Origin: DASQHW01 sp038238245
Lineage (GTDB): Bacteria > Actinomycetota > Acidimicrobiia > IMCC26256 > PALSA-610
Assembly: GCA_038238245.1 (NCBI GenBank)
Contig: JBBRXX010000007.1
Coordinates: 81,044 to 145,043 of the forward strand
Reading direction: 5' to 3'
DNA: 64,000 nt
Within the stretch, counting starts at the first letter, position 1. Each line of letters opens with the position of its first letter. The notes below the pieces were generated by a model. The model was not told where the DNA came from and ran no database searches. It saw only the letters and a list, made by a program, of their open reading frames with translations. Below, piece after piece: positions 6,548-15,945 of the stretch. The translations under genes were made by a program, and so were the position numbers.

Positions 6548-9367
6548 GTGCACCACGCGAAGTTTCGTGTCTTGTTCGTGGCAGTTGCTCTCGCGGTCGC
6601 CACCAACGGGCTAGTGCCCGGGGTCGCGAACGCACGTCCGAAGCGCGACAGCGCACCTCCGAGGCATGAGAACGCGGTCATCCTGTTCAGCGGCGAAGGC
6701 AACAACCTCAACGCGTACGACGCCGACGCGCCATTCGTGAAGCAAAACGTGATTCCCTCGCACTCGCGCGACCCGCACAGCCTCGACATCAACGCGCAGA
6801 TCTGCTTCTTTCCCGACGGCTCGCGCCGCTTCATCGCGGGCGAGGACACCGGCCAACCGAACCCGCCGCCGGGCTGGGGCGTCTTCAAGCTCCACGGCAA
6901 CGAGGTCGGCAAGCTGCGCGCGAAAGAGGTCGCCAAGCTCTCGCCGACATACTCGGGTGACGACCCCAAGGTGGGCGAGAACTTCGGATGCGGCTTTCTC
7001 CCTCACGGCCGCGTCGTGACCACCGACGTCGGCAATCAGGCGGGCGGTCCACCCACGGGTCAGCTCATCGTGTGGTTCCCGCCGTTCAACACCGGGGTCG
7101 GCGGAGTCGGTCAGATTCACTACTGCAAGATCGACGTCGCCATCGCGACCGCGACCCAGATCTACGTCGACCAGCAGGAACGCATCTATGTCGCGTCGAA
7201 CCGCGACCCCACCGCGGGTGTCCTCCGCTACACGGGTCCGTTCCCCACTTCGGACACGGCCGCCGGCGGCTGCGGCAAGCGCGATGCGACGGGCGCGCCG
7301 CTCGCGACGACCGTCCATCGCGAACGGTTCATCACGGGAAGCGGGTTCAGTGGCGCGAGCGGCATCGTCCGCTCGCCGTCGGGCGGTTTCTACGTCTCGA
7401 CCGTCCTGCTCGGCCGCATCGACGAGTACGACGCGAACGGTCACCTCGTTCGCCCGATCATGGTGCCGGAGCCCGGCGAGGGGCCCGGTACGTATACAAA
7501 GGGAACGCCGCTGGGCATGGCGATCGACTCGCGCGGCACCCTCTACTACGCGGATATCGACCTTGCGATCGGCTCGAGCATCGGCCCCGGACCCGACGGC
7601 AAGGTGCGGCGCATTCGGTTCGTCAATGGCCAGCCTCAGGCGCCCGAGATCATGGACCGCGGTCTCGCGTTCCCCGATGCGATGGGCGTGCTCGAAGGAC
7701 CGAACCTGCGCCGACCGATCCATTCGCGGGGTCTCGTCGAGTCCCGCGACTTTGCGTACGGGCCCGATCGTCAGTTCTTCAACGCGCAGGAGAAGTATCT
7801 CAACAAGGGCTCGGTCTCGACGCTGAGAGAGAAGTGGCGGTTCCACACCGACGCGATCATCACAGCGACGCCCGCGGTCGCGCGCGTCAACCTGCCACAC
7901 AAGGGTCGCACGCCCCTCGTGTTCTTCAACGCGTGGGACGGCCATGTCTACGCGGCGCGTTTCAACGACGGCCGGGAGGTGTGGCGGTTCCGTTGGGACG
8001 ATCAGCCCGGCGCGAACTTCCCCGGCGCGTCGTCACCCACCGTCGTCAAGGTCAACAACCGTCAACTCGTGATCGTCGCGGCCGGCGAGACGGTGTACGC
8101 GCTCGACGCGCGCAACGGCCGTGAGATATGGCGGTTCGCGGCCGGTACTGGCTGCATCGACCTGCACGGCCGTCCTCCGGGGCTGTGCTCGTTCACCGAC
8201 GAACGCAACGAAGTCGAGTCGTCGCCGATCGTCGCGAACGGCAAGGTCTTCTTCGGCATGGACGTCAACGAGTCGGTGACCGGCAAAGGCGGCTTCTACG
8301 CCATCAACGCGCGCAGCGGCGCGCTCGAGTGGTACTTCGACACGACGACGGCTTCGACCTGCAGGCCCGCGAAGCACGACCACATCCACCGGTACGACGG
8401 CTTCCATTCGGCCGCCCAGCTGGGACTGCCAGGGAATTTCTTCGCGACCCGGCCCGGCTGCGGAGGCGACCGCGCGCCGAACGGATGCGGCGGCATCTGG
8501 TCGTCCGCCGCCATCGACCGCACGCGCCACGCGCTGTTCACCGCGTCGACGAACTGCGACACGAGCACCGACCCGACCAGCCCGCGCCCGCGACCGCCGA
8601 TGCCGAAGTTCGCGGAGGCGCTGTTCAGCCTCGACTTCGACGGACACCCTCGGTGGAGCTGGCGTCCCCGCGAGGTCGACAACGACGATCTCGCGTTCGG
8701 CGGTGTCCCGAACCTGTTCTCGATCTCGGTTGACGGTGTGCAACGCCAGGTCGTGGGCATCGGCAACAAGGACGGCACGTACTACGTCGTCGATCGCGAC
8801 GGCGTGAACGCGCACAACGGCGTGCGCTGGAACGACGCGAATCCTTCCGCATTGCCGTACTGGACGCGCAACGTCGTGCCCGGTGGCTTCGCGGACGGGA
8901 TCCAGGCGACTGCCTCGGTCGACGAAGGGGCGCGACGCCTCTACTTCGCGACCGCCGCTGGAAGGGACCCCGGGAACCCGCAACGACCGACGGTGCACAC
9001 GTTGAATCTCGACACCGGCGCGGTGGTGTGGCAGAACACCGGCGCGACGGGACTCGAAGGCGACGCGAGCTTCGGCTCGACGAGCGCGGTCAACGGCCTC
9101 GTGATCGTGGGCTCCGCGATCGCGCCGCAGGTGCGTATCTACGACACCAAGACCGGCAAGTTGTTGTTCCGGCAAACCGTCGGCGATCGCACCACACTCG
9201 GCGGGATCGCGTCGGGCGCGGTCGTCATCGAGGGCACACTCCTCGTGGGCGGCGGGGTAGGTGTCCGCGGGCCGAACCCGGACAGCATCTCGAACATCGC
9301 GAGCAACAGCGACGCGAGCCTCGTCGCGCTCTGTGTGCCGGGCGGCCCGACATGCCCTGACACGTAG
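6548..9367 (+). CDS. Large secreted beta-propeller protein (SMP-30/NHL-like plus PQQ-type repeats)
   Basis: 939 residues from a GTG. The N-terminus is a signal peptide ending in VPGVANA, so the protein is exported. Residues about 35-390 read like an NHL/SMP-30-type propeller (GIVRSPSGGFYVSTV, GMAIDSRGTLYYADI). From about residue 430 onward there are PQQ-type propeller blades (GREVWRFRW, VYALDARNGREIWRF, GGFYAINARSGALEW, GNKDGTYYVVDRDG), as in quinoprotein dehydrogenases and polyvinyl-alcohol-dehydrogenase-like proteins. No haem c CxxCH motif is seen. The second half suggests an oxidoreductase or a non-catalytic binding propeller; the substrate is unknown. It stands alone, followed by the tRNA-Ile gene on the other strand. 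Confidence 0.75.
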   Translation: MHHAKFRVLFVAVALAVATNGLVPGVANARPKRDSAPPRHENAVILFSGEGNNLNAYDADAPFVKQNVIPSHSRDPHSLDINAQICFFPDGSRRFIAGEDTGQPNPPPGWGVFKLHGNEVGKLRAKEVAKLSPTYSGDDPKVGENFGCGFLPHGRVVTTDVGNQAGGPPTGQLIVWFPPFNTGVGGVGQIHYCKIDVAIATATQIYVDQQERIYVASNRDPTAGVLRYTGPFPTSDTAAGGCGKRDATGAPLATTVHRERFITGSGFSGASGIVRSPSGGFYVSTVLLGRIDEYDANGHLVRPIMVPEPGEGPGTYTKGTPLGMAIDSRGTLYYADIDLAIGSSIGPGPDGKVRRIRFVNGQPQAPEIMDRGLAFPDAMGVLEGPNLRRPIHSRGLVESRDFAYGPDRQFFNAQEKYLNKGSVSTLREKWRFHTDAIITATPAVARVNLPHKGRTPLVFFNAWDGHVYAARFNDGREVWRFRWDDQPGANFPGASSPTVVKVNNRQLVIVAAGETVYALDARNGREIWRFAAGTGCIDLHGRPPGLCSFTDERNEVESSPIVANGKVFFGMDVNESVTGKGGFYAINARSGALEWYFDTTTASTCRPAKHDHIHRYDGFHSAAQLGLPGNFFATRPGCGGDRAPNGCGGIWSSAAIDRTRHALFTASTNCDTSTDPTSPRPRPPMPKFAEALFSLDFDGHPRWSWRPREVDNDDLAFGGVPNLFSISVDGVQRQVVGIGNKDGTYYVVDRDGVNAHNGVRWNDANPSALPYWTRNVVPGGFADGIQATASVDEGARRLYFATAAGRDPGNPQRPTVHTLNLDTGAVVWQNTGATGLEGDASFGSTSAVNGLVIVGSAIAPQVRIYDTKTGKLLFRQTVGDRTTLGGIASGAVVIEGTLLVGGGVGVRGPNPDSISNIASNSDASLVALCVPGGPTCPDT

Positions 9368-9385
9368 CCGAAAGGAGAAACTCTG

Positions 9386-9459
9386 TGGGGCTAGCTGGAA
9401 TCGAACCAGCGACCTCATCCTTATCAGGGATGCGCTCTAACCGGCTGAGCTATAGCCCC
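9386..9459 (-). tRNA. tRNA-Ile (anticodon GAT)
   Basis: The minus strand folds as a 74-base cloverleaf. The acceptor arm GGGGCTA pairs with TAGCCCC, the D-loop contains AGCCGGTTAGAG, the anticodon loop is CTGATAA (anticodon GAT, plus-strand 9423-9425) and the T-arm has GGTTCGATTCC. The discriminator is A; CCA is not encoded. tRNA-Ile beside gyrA is common in actinobacteria, where tRNA-Ala often follows; no tRNA-Ala is seen here. Confidence 0.96.
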
Positions 9460-9484
9460 GGACCAGCGGGCGATGATAGCGGGC

Positions 9485-9949
9485 CTACTTGTCGAGCTCT
9501 TCTTGTTCGACGACGGTGACTTCCACGCCACCGAGCAGCTCCGAGAACAGGTTGTAGAACGCGGCGGCGAGGACGGTGAGCACGGTGAGGATGCACACCA
9601 CGACCAGGCCGATGAGCGTCGCCGCGCGCAGCACCTGCCAGGAGAGAAGACGGAAGTCCTTGTTGTCGACGAGCTCTCCGATGAACTTCTCGATGTTGCC
9701 GATCGCACCCGCCGCCGACGCGATCCACCAAAGCATCATCCCCGAGACCAGCAACACGATCAGCGCCGCGAAGTAGAAGCAGATCGCCACCTTGAGGACC
9801 GACCACAGGTCGACCGAGCGAACCGTCTGCACGTAACGGCGCTCGTAGACCTGGCGCGCCGTCGTGACCCCGCGCCGGCGACTCCGCTTCCGCGGTGCCC
9901 GACCGTCAGGCGCCGGAACGCTCTCGAGCATCGCCTTGGCGCGCGCCAT
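9485..9949 (-). CDS. DUF3566 family membrane protein
   Basis: 154 residues. A basic cytoplasmic N-terminus is followed by the DUF3566 core: SVDLWSVLKVAICFYFAALI begins the first transmembrane helix, and a second helix lies near TLIGLVVVCILTVLTVLAA. It ends FYNLFSELLGGVEVTVVEQE, the conserved C-terminal strand of the family. In many actinobacteria this gene sits directly downstream of gyrA, as here (3 bp gap). The role is unknown; an association with the origin-proximal envelope has been proposed only by location. Confidence 0.88.
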   Translation of the reverse strand: MARAKAMLESVPAPDGRAPRKRSRRRGVTTARQVYERRYVQTVRSVDLWSVLKVAICFYFAALIVLLVSGMMLWWIASAAGAIGNIEKFIGELVDNKDFRLLSWQVLRAATLIGLVVVCILTVLTVLAAAFYNLFSELLGGVEVTVVEQEELDK

Positions 9950-9952
9950 GGA

Positions 9953-12439
9953 TCAGGTCTCCTCGTCCCCCGCGCCGTTCTCGATCTCTTCGCCGTTGGT
10001 CTCGGCCTCGAGTACCGGCGCCACGGCCACCACGGTATCGCCCTCGTCGAGCCGGGCCACGCGCACCCCGGTGGCGTCCCGGCCCTGCTCGGAGATCTCG
10101 TCGACGCCCATGCGCACGAGGTTGCCCGCCGACGAGAACACGAGGATCTCGGTGCCGGCATCCACGATGAACGCGGACACCACCCGGCCGCGTGCCTCGG
10201 TGACCCGCATCCCGCGTACCCCCTGACCGCCGCGTCCCTGCCGGTTGAAGGCCGCGAGCAGCGTGCGCTTTCCGTGGCCGCTCGACGACACGAACAAGAG
10301 CACGCCGTCGTCGCGCGCGACGTCGCTGCTCACCACACCGTCGTCGGTCGAACGGAGCTTCATCCCGCGCACACCCGCAGTGGCGCGGCCCATCGGCCGA
10401 ACGTCCTCTTCGGAGAACCGGATCGTCATGCCCTGCTGCGACACCATGAAGACGTCATCGGTGCCGTTGGTTTGGATGACACGCACGAGCTCGTCGCCGC
10501 CGTTGAGGTTGATCGCGATCAACCCGGTGCGCAGCGACGAGTCGTACTCGGACATGCGCGTCTTCTTCACCATGCCGTTGCGCGTCGCGAAGAAGAGGTA
10601 CGCGCCATCCTCGTAGGTGCGCGTGTCGATCACCGCCTCGATGTGCTCGTCGGGCTGCAACGCCACGAGGTTCACCAGCGCAGTGCCGCGCGCCGTCCGA
10701 TCCTTCATCGGGATCTCGTGGGCGCGTAGCCGGTAGACGCGGCCGCGGTTCGAGAAGAACAACAGGTACGAGTGCGCGCTCGTGGTGAGCAGGTGCTCGA
10801 CGTAGTCCTCGTCACGCAGGTTCCCGCCGCGCACACCCTTGCCGCCGCGGCTCTGCGTACGGAACTGGTCGACGGGCACCGTCTTCACATAGCCGGTATG
10901 GGACAGCACGACCACGAGCTCCTCGTCCTCGATGAGGTCGAGATCGGCAAGGTCGCCGGGGTCGGTCATGATCTGCGTGCGGCGCCCGTCGCCGTACTTC
11001 TGCCGGACGGTGGCCAGCTCGTCCTTGATGACGCCACGCAGCTTCGTGTCGTCACCGAGGACCGATTCGAGCTCGGCAATCGTGGCGCGCAGCTCCCCGA
11101 ACTCGTCTTGCAGCTTCTGGCGTTCGAGCGCGGCGAGCCGGCGGAGCTGCATGTCGAGGATGTGCGTCGCCTGCGTGTCGGTGAACTCGAACGGCGCCCC
11201 CGCGAGCGCCTGACGCGCCGCGTCGGCCGATTCGGAGCCGCGAATCAACGTGATGATCGCGTCGATCATGTCGAGCGCTTTGAGCAGACCCTCGACGATG
11301 TGCGCACGGTCGCGTGCCTTCGCCAGCCGGTATTCACTCCGCCGGGTCACGACCTCGATCTGGTGGGCGACATAGACCGCGAGCGCGGCACGCAGGTTGA
11401 GCACCCGGGGGACGCCGTCGACCAGCGCGAGCACATTCGCGGCAAAGTTCGTCTGCATCGGGGTGTGCTTGTACAGCTGGTTCAACACCACCTGCGCGTT
11501 CGCGTCGCGCTTCAGCTCGACGACGAGGCGCGTCGTGTCACCCGCCGACTCGTTGCGCACGTCGCGGATGCCCTCGATGCGTCGCTCGTTGACGAGCTCG
11601 GCGATCTTCGTACCGATCACCTCGACCGATGTCTGGTACGGCACCTCGGTGACGACGATGCGCTGGCCCCCGCGCGCATCCTCGGTGATGTCGGCCACCG
11701 CGCGCATGCGGACCGAGCCCCGGCCGGTACTTAGGTACTCGACGATGCCTGCGCGTCCGAGGATCGTCGCGCCGGTCGGGAAGTCCGGACCCTGCACGAA
11801 CTGCATGAGATCCTCGACCGTCGCTTCCGGATTGTCGATGAGGTGGACGGTCGCGTCGATGACCTCGGTGAGGTTGTGCGGGGGGATGTTCGTCGCCATG
11901 CCGACCGCGATGCCGCCGCCGCCGTTGACGAGCAGGTTCGGGAACCTCGCCGGCAACACGGTGGGCTGCTGGTGCTGCCCGTCGTAGGTGCTGTCGAAGT
12001 CGACGGTGCCTTCGTCGATCTCTCCGAGCAATTCCATCGCGAGCGGCGCAAGACGCGCTTCGGTGTACCGCTGCGCGGCCGGCCGGTCGTTGGGATCGGG
12101 CGAGCCGAAGTTTCCGTGGCCGTCGATGAGCGGATACCGCAGCGAGAAATCCTGCGCCATGCGCGCCAGCGCGTCGTAGATCGCGGAGTCGCCGTGCGGG
12201 TGGTAGATCGCCATGACGTGACCGACGGCGTTCGCGGACTTGCGATGCTGGCGATCGGGCCGCATGCCCTGGTCGTACATGCCGTACAGGATCCGTCGCT
12301 GGACCGGCTTGAGCCCGTCGCGCGCGTCCGGCAGCGCCCGCGACGTGATGACGGACATCGCGTAGTCCAAGAAGGAGCGTTCCATCTCCTCTTGGATCTC
12401 GATGGGGTCGATGTTCGACAACGTGGGTTCGTCGGGCAT
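9953..12439 (-). CDS. gyrA: DNA gyrase subunit A
   Basis: 828 residues, normal length. With GyrB it introduces negative supercoils. The breakage-reunion domain occupies about residues 10-500, with the catalytic Tyr125 in AAQRYTEARLA. The quinolone-determining region reads HPHGDSAIYDAL, with Ser85 and Asp89 at the positions mutated in resistant strains, so it is wild-type there. A GyrA-box-like QSRGGKG (variant of QRRGGKG) precedes the C-terminal beta-pinwheel repeats. The tail is acidic. It follows gyrB by 21 bp and precedes the DUF3566 gene, consistent with one transcript. Confidence 0.97.
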   Translation of the reverse strand: MPDEPTLSNIDPIEIQEEMERSFLDYAMSVITSRALPDARDGLKPVQRRILYGMYDQGMRPDRQHRKSANAVGHVMAIYHPHGDSAIYDALARMAQDFSLRYPLIDGHGNFGSPDPNDRPAAQRYTEARLAPLAMELLGEIDEGTVDFDSTYDGQHQQPTVLPARFPNLLVNGGGGIAVGMATNIPPHNLTEVIDATVHLIDNPEATVEDLMQFVQGPDFPTGATILGRAGIVEYLSTGRGSVRMRAVADITEDARGGQRIVVTEVPYQTSVEVIGTKIAELVNERRIEGIRDVRNESAGDTTRLVVELKRDANAQVVLNQLYKHTPMQTNFAANVLALVDGVPRVLNLRAALAVYVAHQIEVVTRRSEYRLAKARDRAHIVEGLLKALDMIDAIITLIRGSESADAARQALAGAPFEFTDTQATHILDMQLRRLAALERQKLQDEFGELRATIAELESVLGDDTKLRGVIKDELATVRQKYGDGRRTQIMTDPGDLADLDLIEDEELVVVLSHTGYVKTVPVDQFRTQSRGGKGVRGGNLRDEDYVEHLLTTSAHSYLLFFSNRGRVYRLRAHEIPMKDRTARGTALVNLVALQPDEHIEAVIDTRTYEDGAYLFFATRNGMVKKTRMSEYDSSLRTGLIAINLNGGDELVRVIQTNGTDDVFMVSQQGMTIRFSEEDVRPMGRATAGVRGMKLRSTDDGVVSSDVARDDGVLLFVSSSGHGKRTLLAAFNRQGRGGQGVRGMRVTEARGRVVSAFIVDAGTEILVFSSAGNLVRMGVDEISEQGRDATGVRVARLDEGDTVVAVAPVLEAETNGEEIENGAGDEET

Positions 12440-12460
12440 TGCTGCGTTCGCTCCTCGGGG

Positions 12461-14365
12461 TCAGATGTCCAGGAAACGCACGTCCTTGGCGTTCTCCTGG
12501 ATGAAGCCGCGGCGCCGGTCGACGTCGTCGCCCATGAGCGTCGAGAACATCTCGTCGGCAATCGCCGCGTCGTCCACGGACACCTGCAGCAGCGTGCGAC
12601 TCGCGGGGTCCATCGTCGTCTCGGCGAGCTGTTGCCAGTCCATCTCACCGAGGCCTTTGAAGCGGCTGATCTCGATCTTCCGGTCGGGGTGCTCGGCTTC
12701 GAAGGCGGCGAGTGCGGCATCGTCCTTCAAATACGTGCGGTCGTCCTTGCCCAGCTTTGCGCCGTACAGCGGCGGCTGCGCGATGTACACGTAGCCCGCG
12801 CGCACCACCTCCGGCAGCTGGCGGTAGAAGAACGTCAGCAGCAGCGTGCGGATGTGTGCGCCGTCCACGTCGGCGTCGGCCAGCAAGATGATCTTGTGGT
12901 AGCGCAGCTTGGTGATGTCGAACTCCTCACCGATACCCGCGCCGACCGCGCTGATGAGCGCCTGGATCTCCTCGTTGCGGAGCATGCGATCGAGGCGCGA
13001 GCGCTCGACGTTCAAGATCTTCCCGCGGATCGGCAGGATCGCCTGGAACTGCGGGTTGCGTGCCTTCTTCGCACTGCCGCCGGCGCTGTCACCCTCGACG
13101 ATGAAGATCTCCGCTTCCTCGGGGTTCCGTGAGGAGCAGTCGGCGAGCTTGCCGGGCATGGAGGCCGACTCGAGCAGGGTCTTGCGCCGCGATGCGTTGC
13201 GAGCCTCCCGGGCCGCCATGCGGGCACGAGCGGCCTGCAGCGCCTTGGTCACGATGGCCTTGCCCTCGGTCGGGTGCTCCTCGAGCCAGTCCTTCAGCTT
13301 CTCGTTCGTCACCCGCTCGAGAAACGACCGGATCTCGGTGTTGCCGAGCTTGGTTTTGGTCTGGCCCTCGAACTGGGGGTTGCGGAGCTTCACGGACACG
13401 ATCGCGGTGAGCCCCTCGCGAATGTCCTCGCCGAGGAGGTTCTCGTCCTTCTCCTTGAGATGGCCCTTGTCGCGCGCGTAGCGGTTCACGACGTTGGTGA
13501 GGGCCTTCTTGAAGCCCTCCTCGTGCATCCCGCCTTCGGTCGTGCCGATGTTGTTCGCGAACGAGTGGAGGCCCTCGTAGTAGCCGGTGTTCCATTGCAA
13601 CGCGATCTCGACCTCGCCGTTGTCGTATGCATCGGTGATGTCGATGACCCGCGTGAACAGCGGCTCCTTCGAGGCGTTGAGGTGGGCGACGAAGTCGACG
13701 ATGCCGCCTTCGTACCGGAACACCTGCTCGGTCGGTTCCTCGCCGCGTTCGTCGCGGAACACGATCTCCAGGCCCTTGTTGAGGAACGCCATCTCCCGCA
13801 ACCGCTCGAGCAGCGTTTGCGCGCGGAATTCGAGCTCTTCCATGATCGTGGGGTCCGGCCAGAACGTCACCGACGTCCCCGTCGCGTCGGAGTCACCGAT
13901 CCGCTGGAGCGGTGACTCCGGCTCGCCGCCGTCGACGAAGGACTGCGTGTAGCGACCGCCGTCCCGCTGGATCTCCAGATCGAGGCGGCGTGACAGCGCG
14001 TTCACGACCGACACGCCGACGCCGTGGAGACCGCCGGAGATCTTGTAGCCCTCGCCGCCGAACTTGCCGCCGGCGTGGAGCATCGTGAGCACGATCTCGG
14101 CCGCGGATTTGTCCGGATACTCCGGGTGAGGATCGACGGGAATTCCGCGTCCGTCGTCGACGACGCGCACGCCGCCGTCGGCGAGCAGGGTCACGTCTAT
14201 ACGGGTCGCGTAGCCCGCGAGCGCCTCGTCGACCGAGTTGTCGACGACCTCGTAGACCAGGTGATGGAGCCCTGTGGGGCCGGTCGAGCCGATGTACATA
14301 CCGGGGCGCTCTCGCACCGGCTGCAGGCCCTTCAGAATCGAGATGTCCTTGGCGCCGTACGCCAC
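12461..14365 (-). CDS. gyrB: DNA gyrase subunit B
   Basis: 634 residues from the GTG at 14365, chosen because AAGGA lies 8 bases upstream and the protein then begins AYGAKDISILKGLQPVRERP as in the family. An upstream in-frame GTG at 14398 would add 11 residues. GHKL ATPase domain: NSVDEALAGY, DDGRGIPV, GGLHGVGVSVVNAL. Transducer and TOPRIM domain: IVEGDSAGGSAK and DADVDGAHIRTLL supply the metal-binding acidic residues. C-terminal FKGLGEM and the end KDVRFLDI are canonical. It is the ATP-driven partner of GyrA. Confidence 0.96.
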   Translation of the reverse strand: MAYGAKDISILKGLQPVRERPGMYIGSTGPTGLHHLVYEVVDNSVDEALAGYATRIDVTLLADGGVRVVDDGRGIPVDPHPEYPDKSAAEIVLTMLHAGGKFGGEGYKISGGLHGVGVSVVNALSRRLDLEIQRDGGRYTQSFVDGGEPESPLQRIGDSDATGTSVTFWPDPTIMEELEFRAQTLLERLREMAFLNKGLEIVFRDERGEEPTEQVFRYEGGIVDFVAHLNASKEPLFTRVIDITDAYDNGEVEIALQWNTGYYEGLHSFANNIGTTEGGMHEEGFKKALTNVVNRYARDKGHLKEKDENLLGEDIREGLTAIVSVKLRNPQFEGQTKTKLGNTEIRSFLERVTNEKLKDWLEEHPTEGKAIVTKALQAARARMAAREARNASRRKTLLESASMPGKLADCSSRNPEEAEIFIVEGDSAGGSAKKARNPQFQAILPIRGKILNVERSRLDRMLRNEEIQALISAVGAGIGEEFDITKLRYHKIILLADADVDGAHIRTLLLTFFYRQLPEVVRAGYVYIAQPPLYGAKLGKDDRTYLKDDAALAAFEAEHPDRKIEISRFKGLGEMDWQQLAETTMDPASRTLLQVSVDDAAIADEMFSTLMGDDVDRRRGFIQENAKDVRFLDI

Positions 14366-14471
14366 GCGCGCGAGTCCTTTTGAAGCGTGCTGCAACACCC
14401 CGGTCCGGCACGCGAAATACCTGGTCAGCGGGGGTGTTTTCGGTAGCTCCAGCTTACCAGAACGGAGGCGT

Positions 14472-14786
14472 TCAAACGGTTCTTCGGGGCACGGCCACGA
14501 CGACTTTCACCCTGGTCAGAAAGCCCTCCCGGCAGCGCTCGTTGACCTGCCGTTGGAGGTCGCCCAGGAGGTATCGCACACGGGTCGCCCACGCCGGCCC
14601 GTCGACCTCGATCGTGCATTCTCCGTCTCGCACCGACCGCACCCGCGCGTGCTGCGCGACGTCGTTGCCGACGAGCTCGGACCACACCGCGATGAGCACG
14701 TCGAGGTCGTTGGTCTCGGGAAGACCGAGCTCTTTGCCGACAGCCGCGAGCGCGTCCCGCAACGGGACCGGATCTTCCCGCGTCAC
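14472..14786 (-). CDS. dciA: DUF721/DciA family protein (predicted helicase-loading factor)
   Basis: 104 residues. The DUF721 pattern is visible: VWSELVGNDVAQHARV near residues 34-50 and GECTIEVDGPAWATRVRYL near 54-75. DciA-type proteins act with the replicative helicase DnaB in bacteria without DnaC/DnaI. The gene lies between recF and gyrB, as is usual in actinobacteria, and its start overlaps the recF stop by 4 bp (ATGA). The 106 bp between it and gyrB hold the gyrB ribosome-binding site and nothing else I recognise. Confidence 0.85.
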   Translation of the reverse strand: MTREDPVPLRDALAAVGKELGLPETNDLDVLIAVWSELVGNDVAQHARVRSVRDGECTIEVDGPAWATRVRYLLGDLQRQVNERCREGFLTRVKVVVAVPRRTV

Positions 14787-15928
14787 GTGTCCGCACCTTC
14801 GAGACGACCGTCGTGAATGCGCAACCGGCGCTCGGCGACGACGTCGGGCGGGACGACCCCCGCGGTCGTCAACAGCGTCTGGCCCGCCGGAAGGTTGTGC
14901 ACGAGCGCCGTGGCACGTGCGGCGTCGAGCTCGCTGAACACGTCGTCGAGCAACAGCACCGGTACGGCACCGGTCAGCGCGCCGACGACCTCGTGTCCGG
15001 CCAGCCGCAGCGCCAGCGAGAGCGTGCGTTGCTCACCCTGGGACGCTTGATGACGCGCGTCGAGGCCCCCGATCGTCAGCCGCCACTCGTCACGATGCGG
15101 GCCGACGAGCGTCAACCCGCGTTCGATCTCTGCGCGCCGCCGGGACGCGATCGCGTCGCGTAATCCGGTCTCGACTGCGTCGCTGTCCGAAGCATCCAAG
15201 GGGCCGTCGGACCATTCGGCGTCGTACGTCGCATGCACATCGCCCGCGCCGTCCGCGAGAACGCCGTAACCGTGCGCGATCGCGGGCAGGAGCCGTTCGA
15301 CCAGTCGCAAGCGACCCCGCGTCAGCTCGGAAGCTGCATGCACGAGCTGTTCGTCGAAGACGTCGAGCGTGGCACGCGCTTCTTCGTCGCGCACACCGCT
15401 GCGCAACAACGCGTTGCGTTGTTTCAGCACCCGTTCGAAGTCGCCGCGCGCCGCTTCGTAGCGCGGCGACAGCATCGCCAACAGCTCGTCGAGGTACTCG
15501 CGCCGCTCGGCCGGCCCGCCCTTCACCAACGCAAGATCGTCTGGTGAGAACACCGTGACGCGCAACAGGCCGTGCAGATCCCGGGCCCGCGCCACCGGCT
15601 GGCGGTTGCACAGGATCCGGTTCCGGCCCGCGACCCGTATCTCGGCTTCGAACAACTGGTGCCGCTCTCCCGAACGCACCTCCGCGCGCACGACCGCCTG
15701 CTCGGCACCGGCGCGCACCAACAACGCGTCGGCAACACCACGAAAGGATCGTGACCGCGCCACCCAGCCCACCGCTTCGAGCAGACTGCTCTTGCCCTGC
15801 CCGTTCGCGCCATAGAGCACGGTGAGGCCGGGCGTGAGCTCGACATCGACGGTCGCGAAGCAGCGGAAGTCGGTCAGCCACAAGTGTCCGACGCTCGTCG
15901 CCGGGAGGGCTTCGGCGGCCGCGCGCAT
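14783..15928 (-). CDS. recF: DNA replication and repair protein RecF
   Basis: 381 residues. An SMC-like ATPase that promotes RecA loading at gaps. Walker A is YGANGQGKSSLLEAV (residues 39-53), the signature motif is SQGEQRTLSLALRLA, and Walker B is PVLLLDDVFSELD. The N-terminal LWLTDFRCF is the typical first strand. It sits 17 bp downstream of dnaN in the standard dnaA-dnaN-recF order and overlaps dciA by 4 bp. Confidence 0.96.
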   Translation of the reverse strand: MRAAAEALPATSVGHLWLTDFRCFATVDVELTPGLTVLYGANGQGKSSLLEAVGWVARSRSFRGVADALLVRAGAEQAVVRAEVRSGERHQLFEAEIRVAGRNRILCNRQPVARARDLHGLLRVTVFSPDDLALVKGGPAERREYLDELLAMLSPRYEAARGDFERVLKQRNALLRSGVRDEEARATLDVFDEQLVHAASELTRGRLRLVERLLPAIAHGYGVLADGAGDVHATYDAEWSDGPLDASDSDAVETGLRDAIASRRRAEIERGLTLVGPHRDEWRLTIGGLDARHQASQGEQRTLSLALRLAGHEVVGALTGAVPVLLLDDVFSELDAARATALVHNLPAGQTLLTTAGVVPPDVVAERRLRIHDGRLEGADT

Positions 15929-15945
15929 CGCAACCAGGCCGGAGC

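Noticed and set aside
9280..9480. Possible tRNA-Ala next to tRNA-Ile.
   Set aside because: No second cloverleaf is visible; only tRNA-Ile can be folded.
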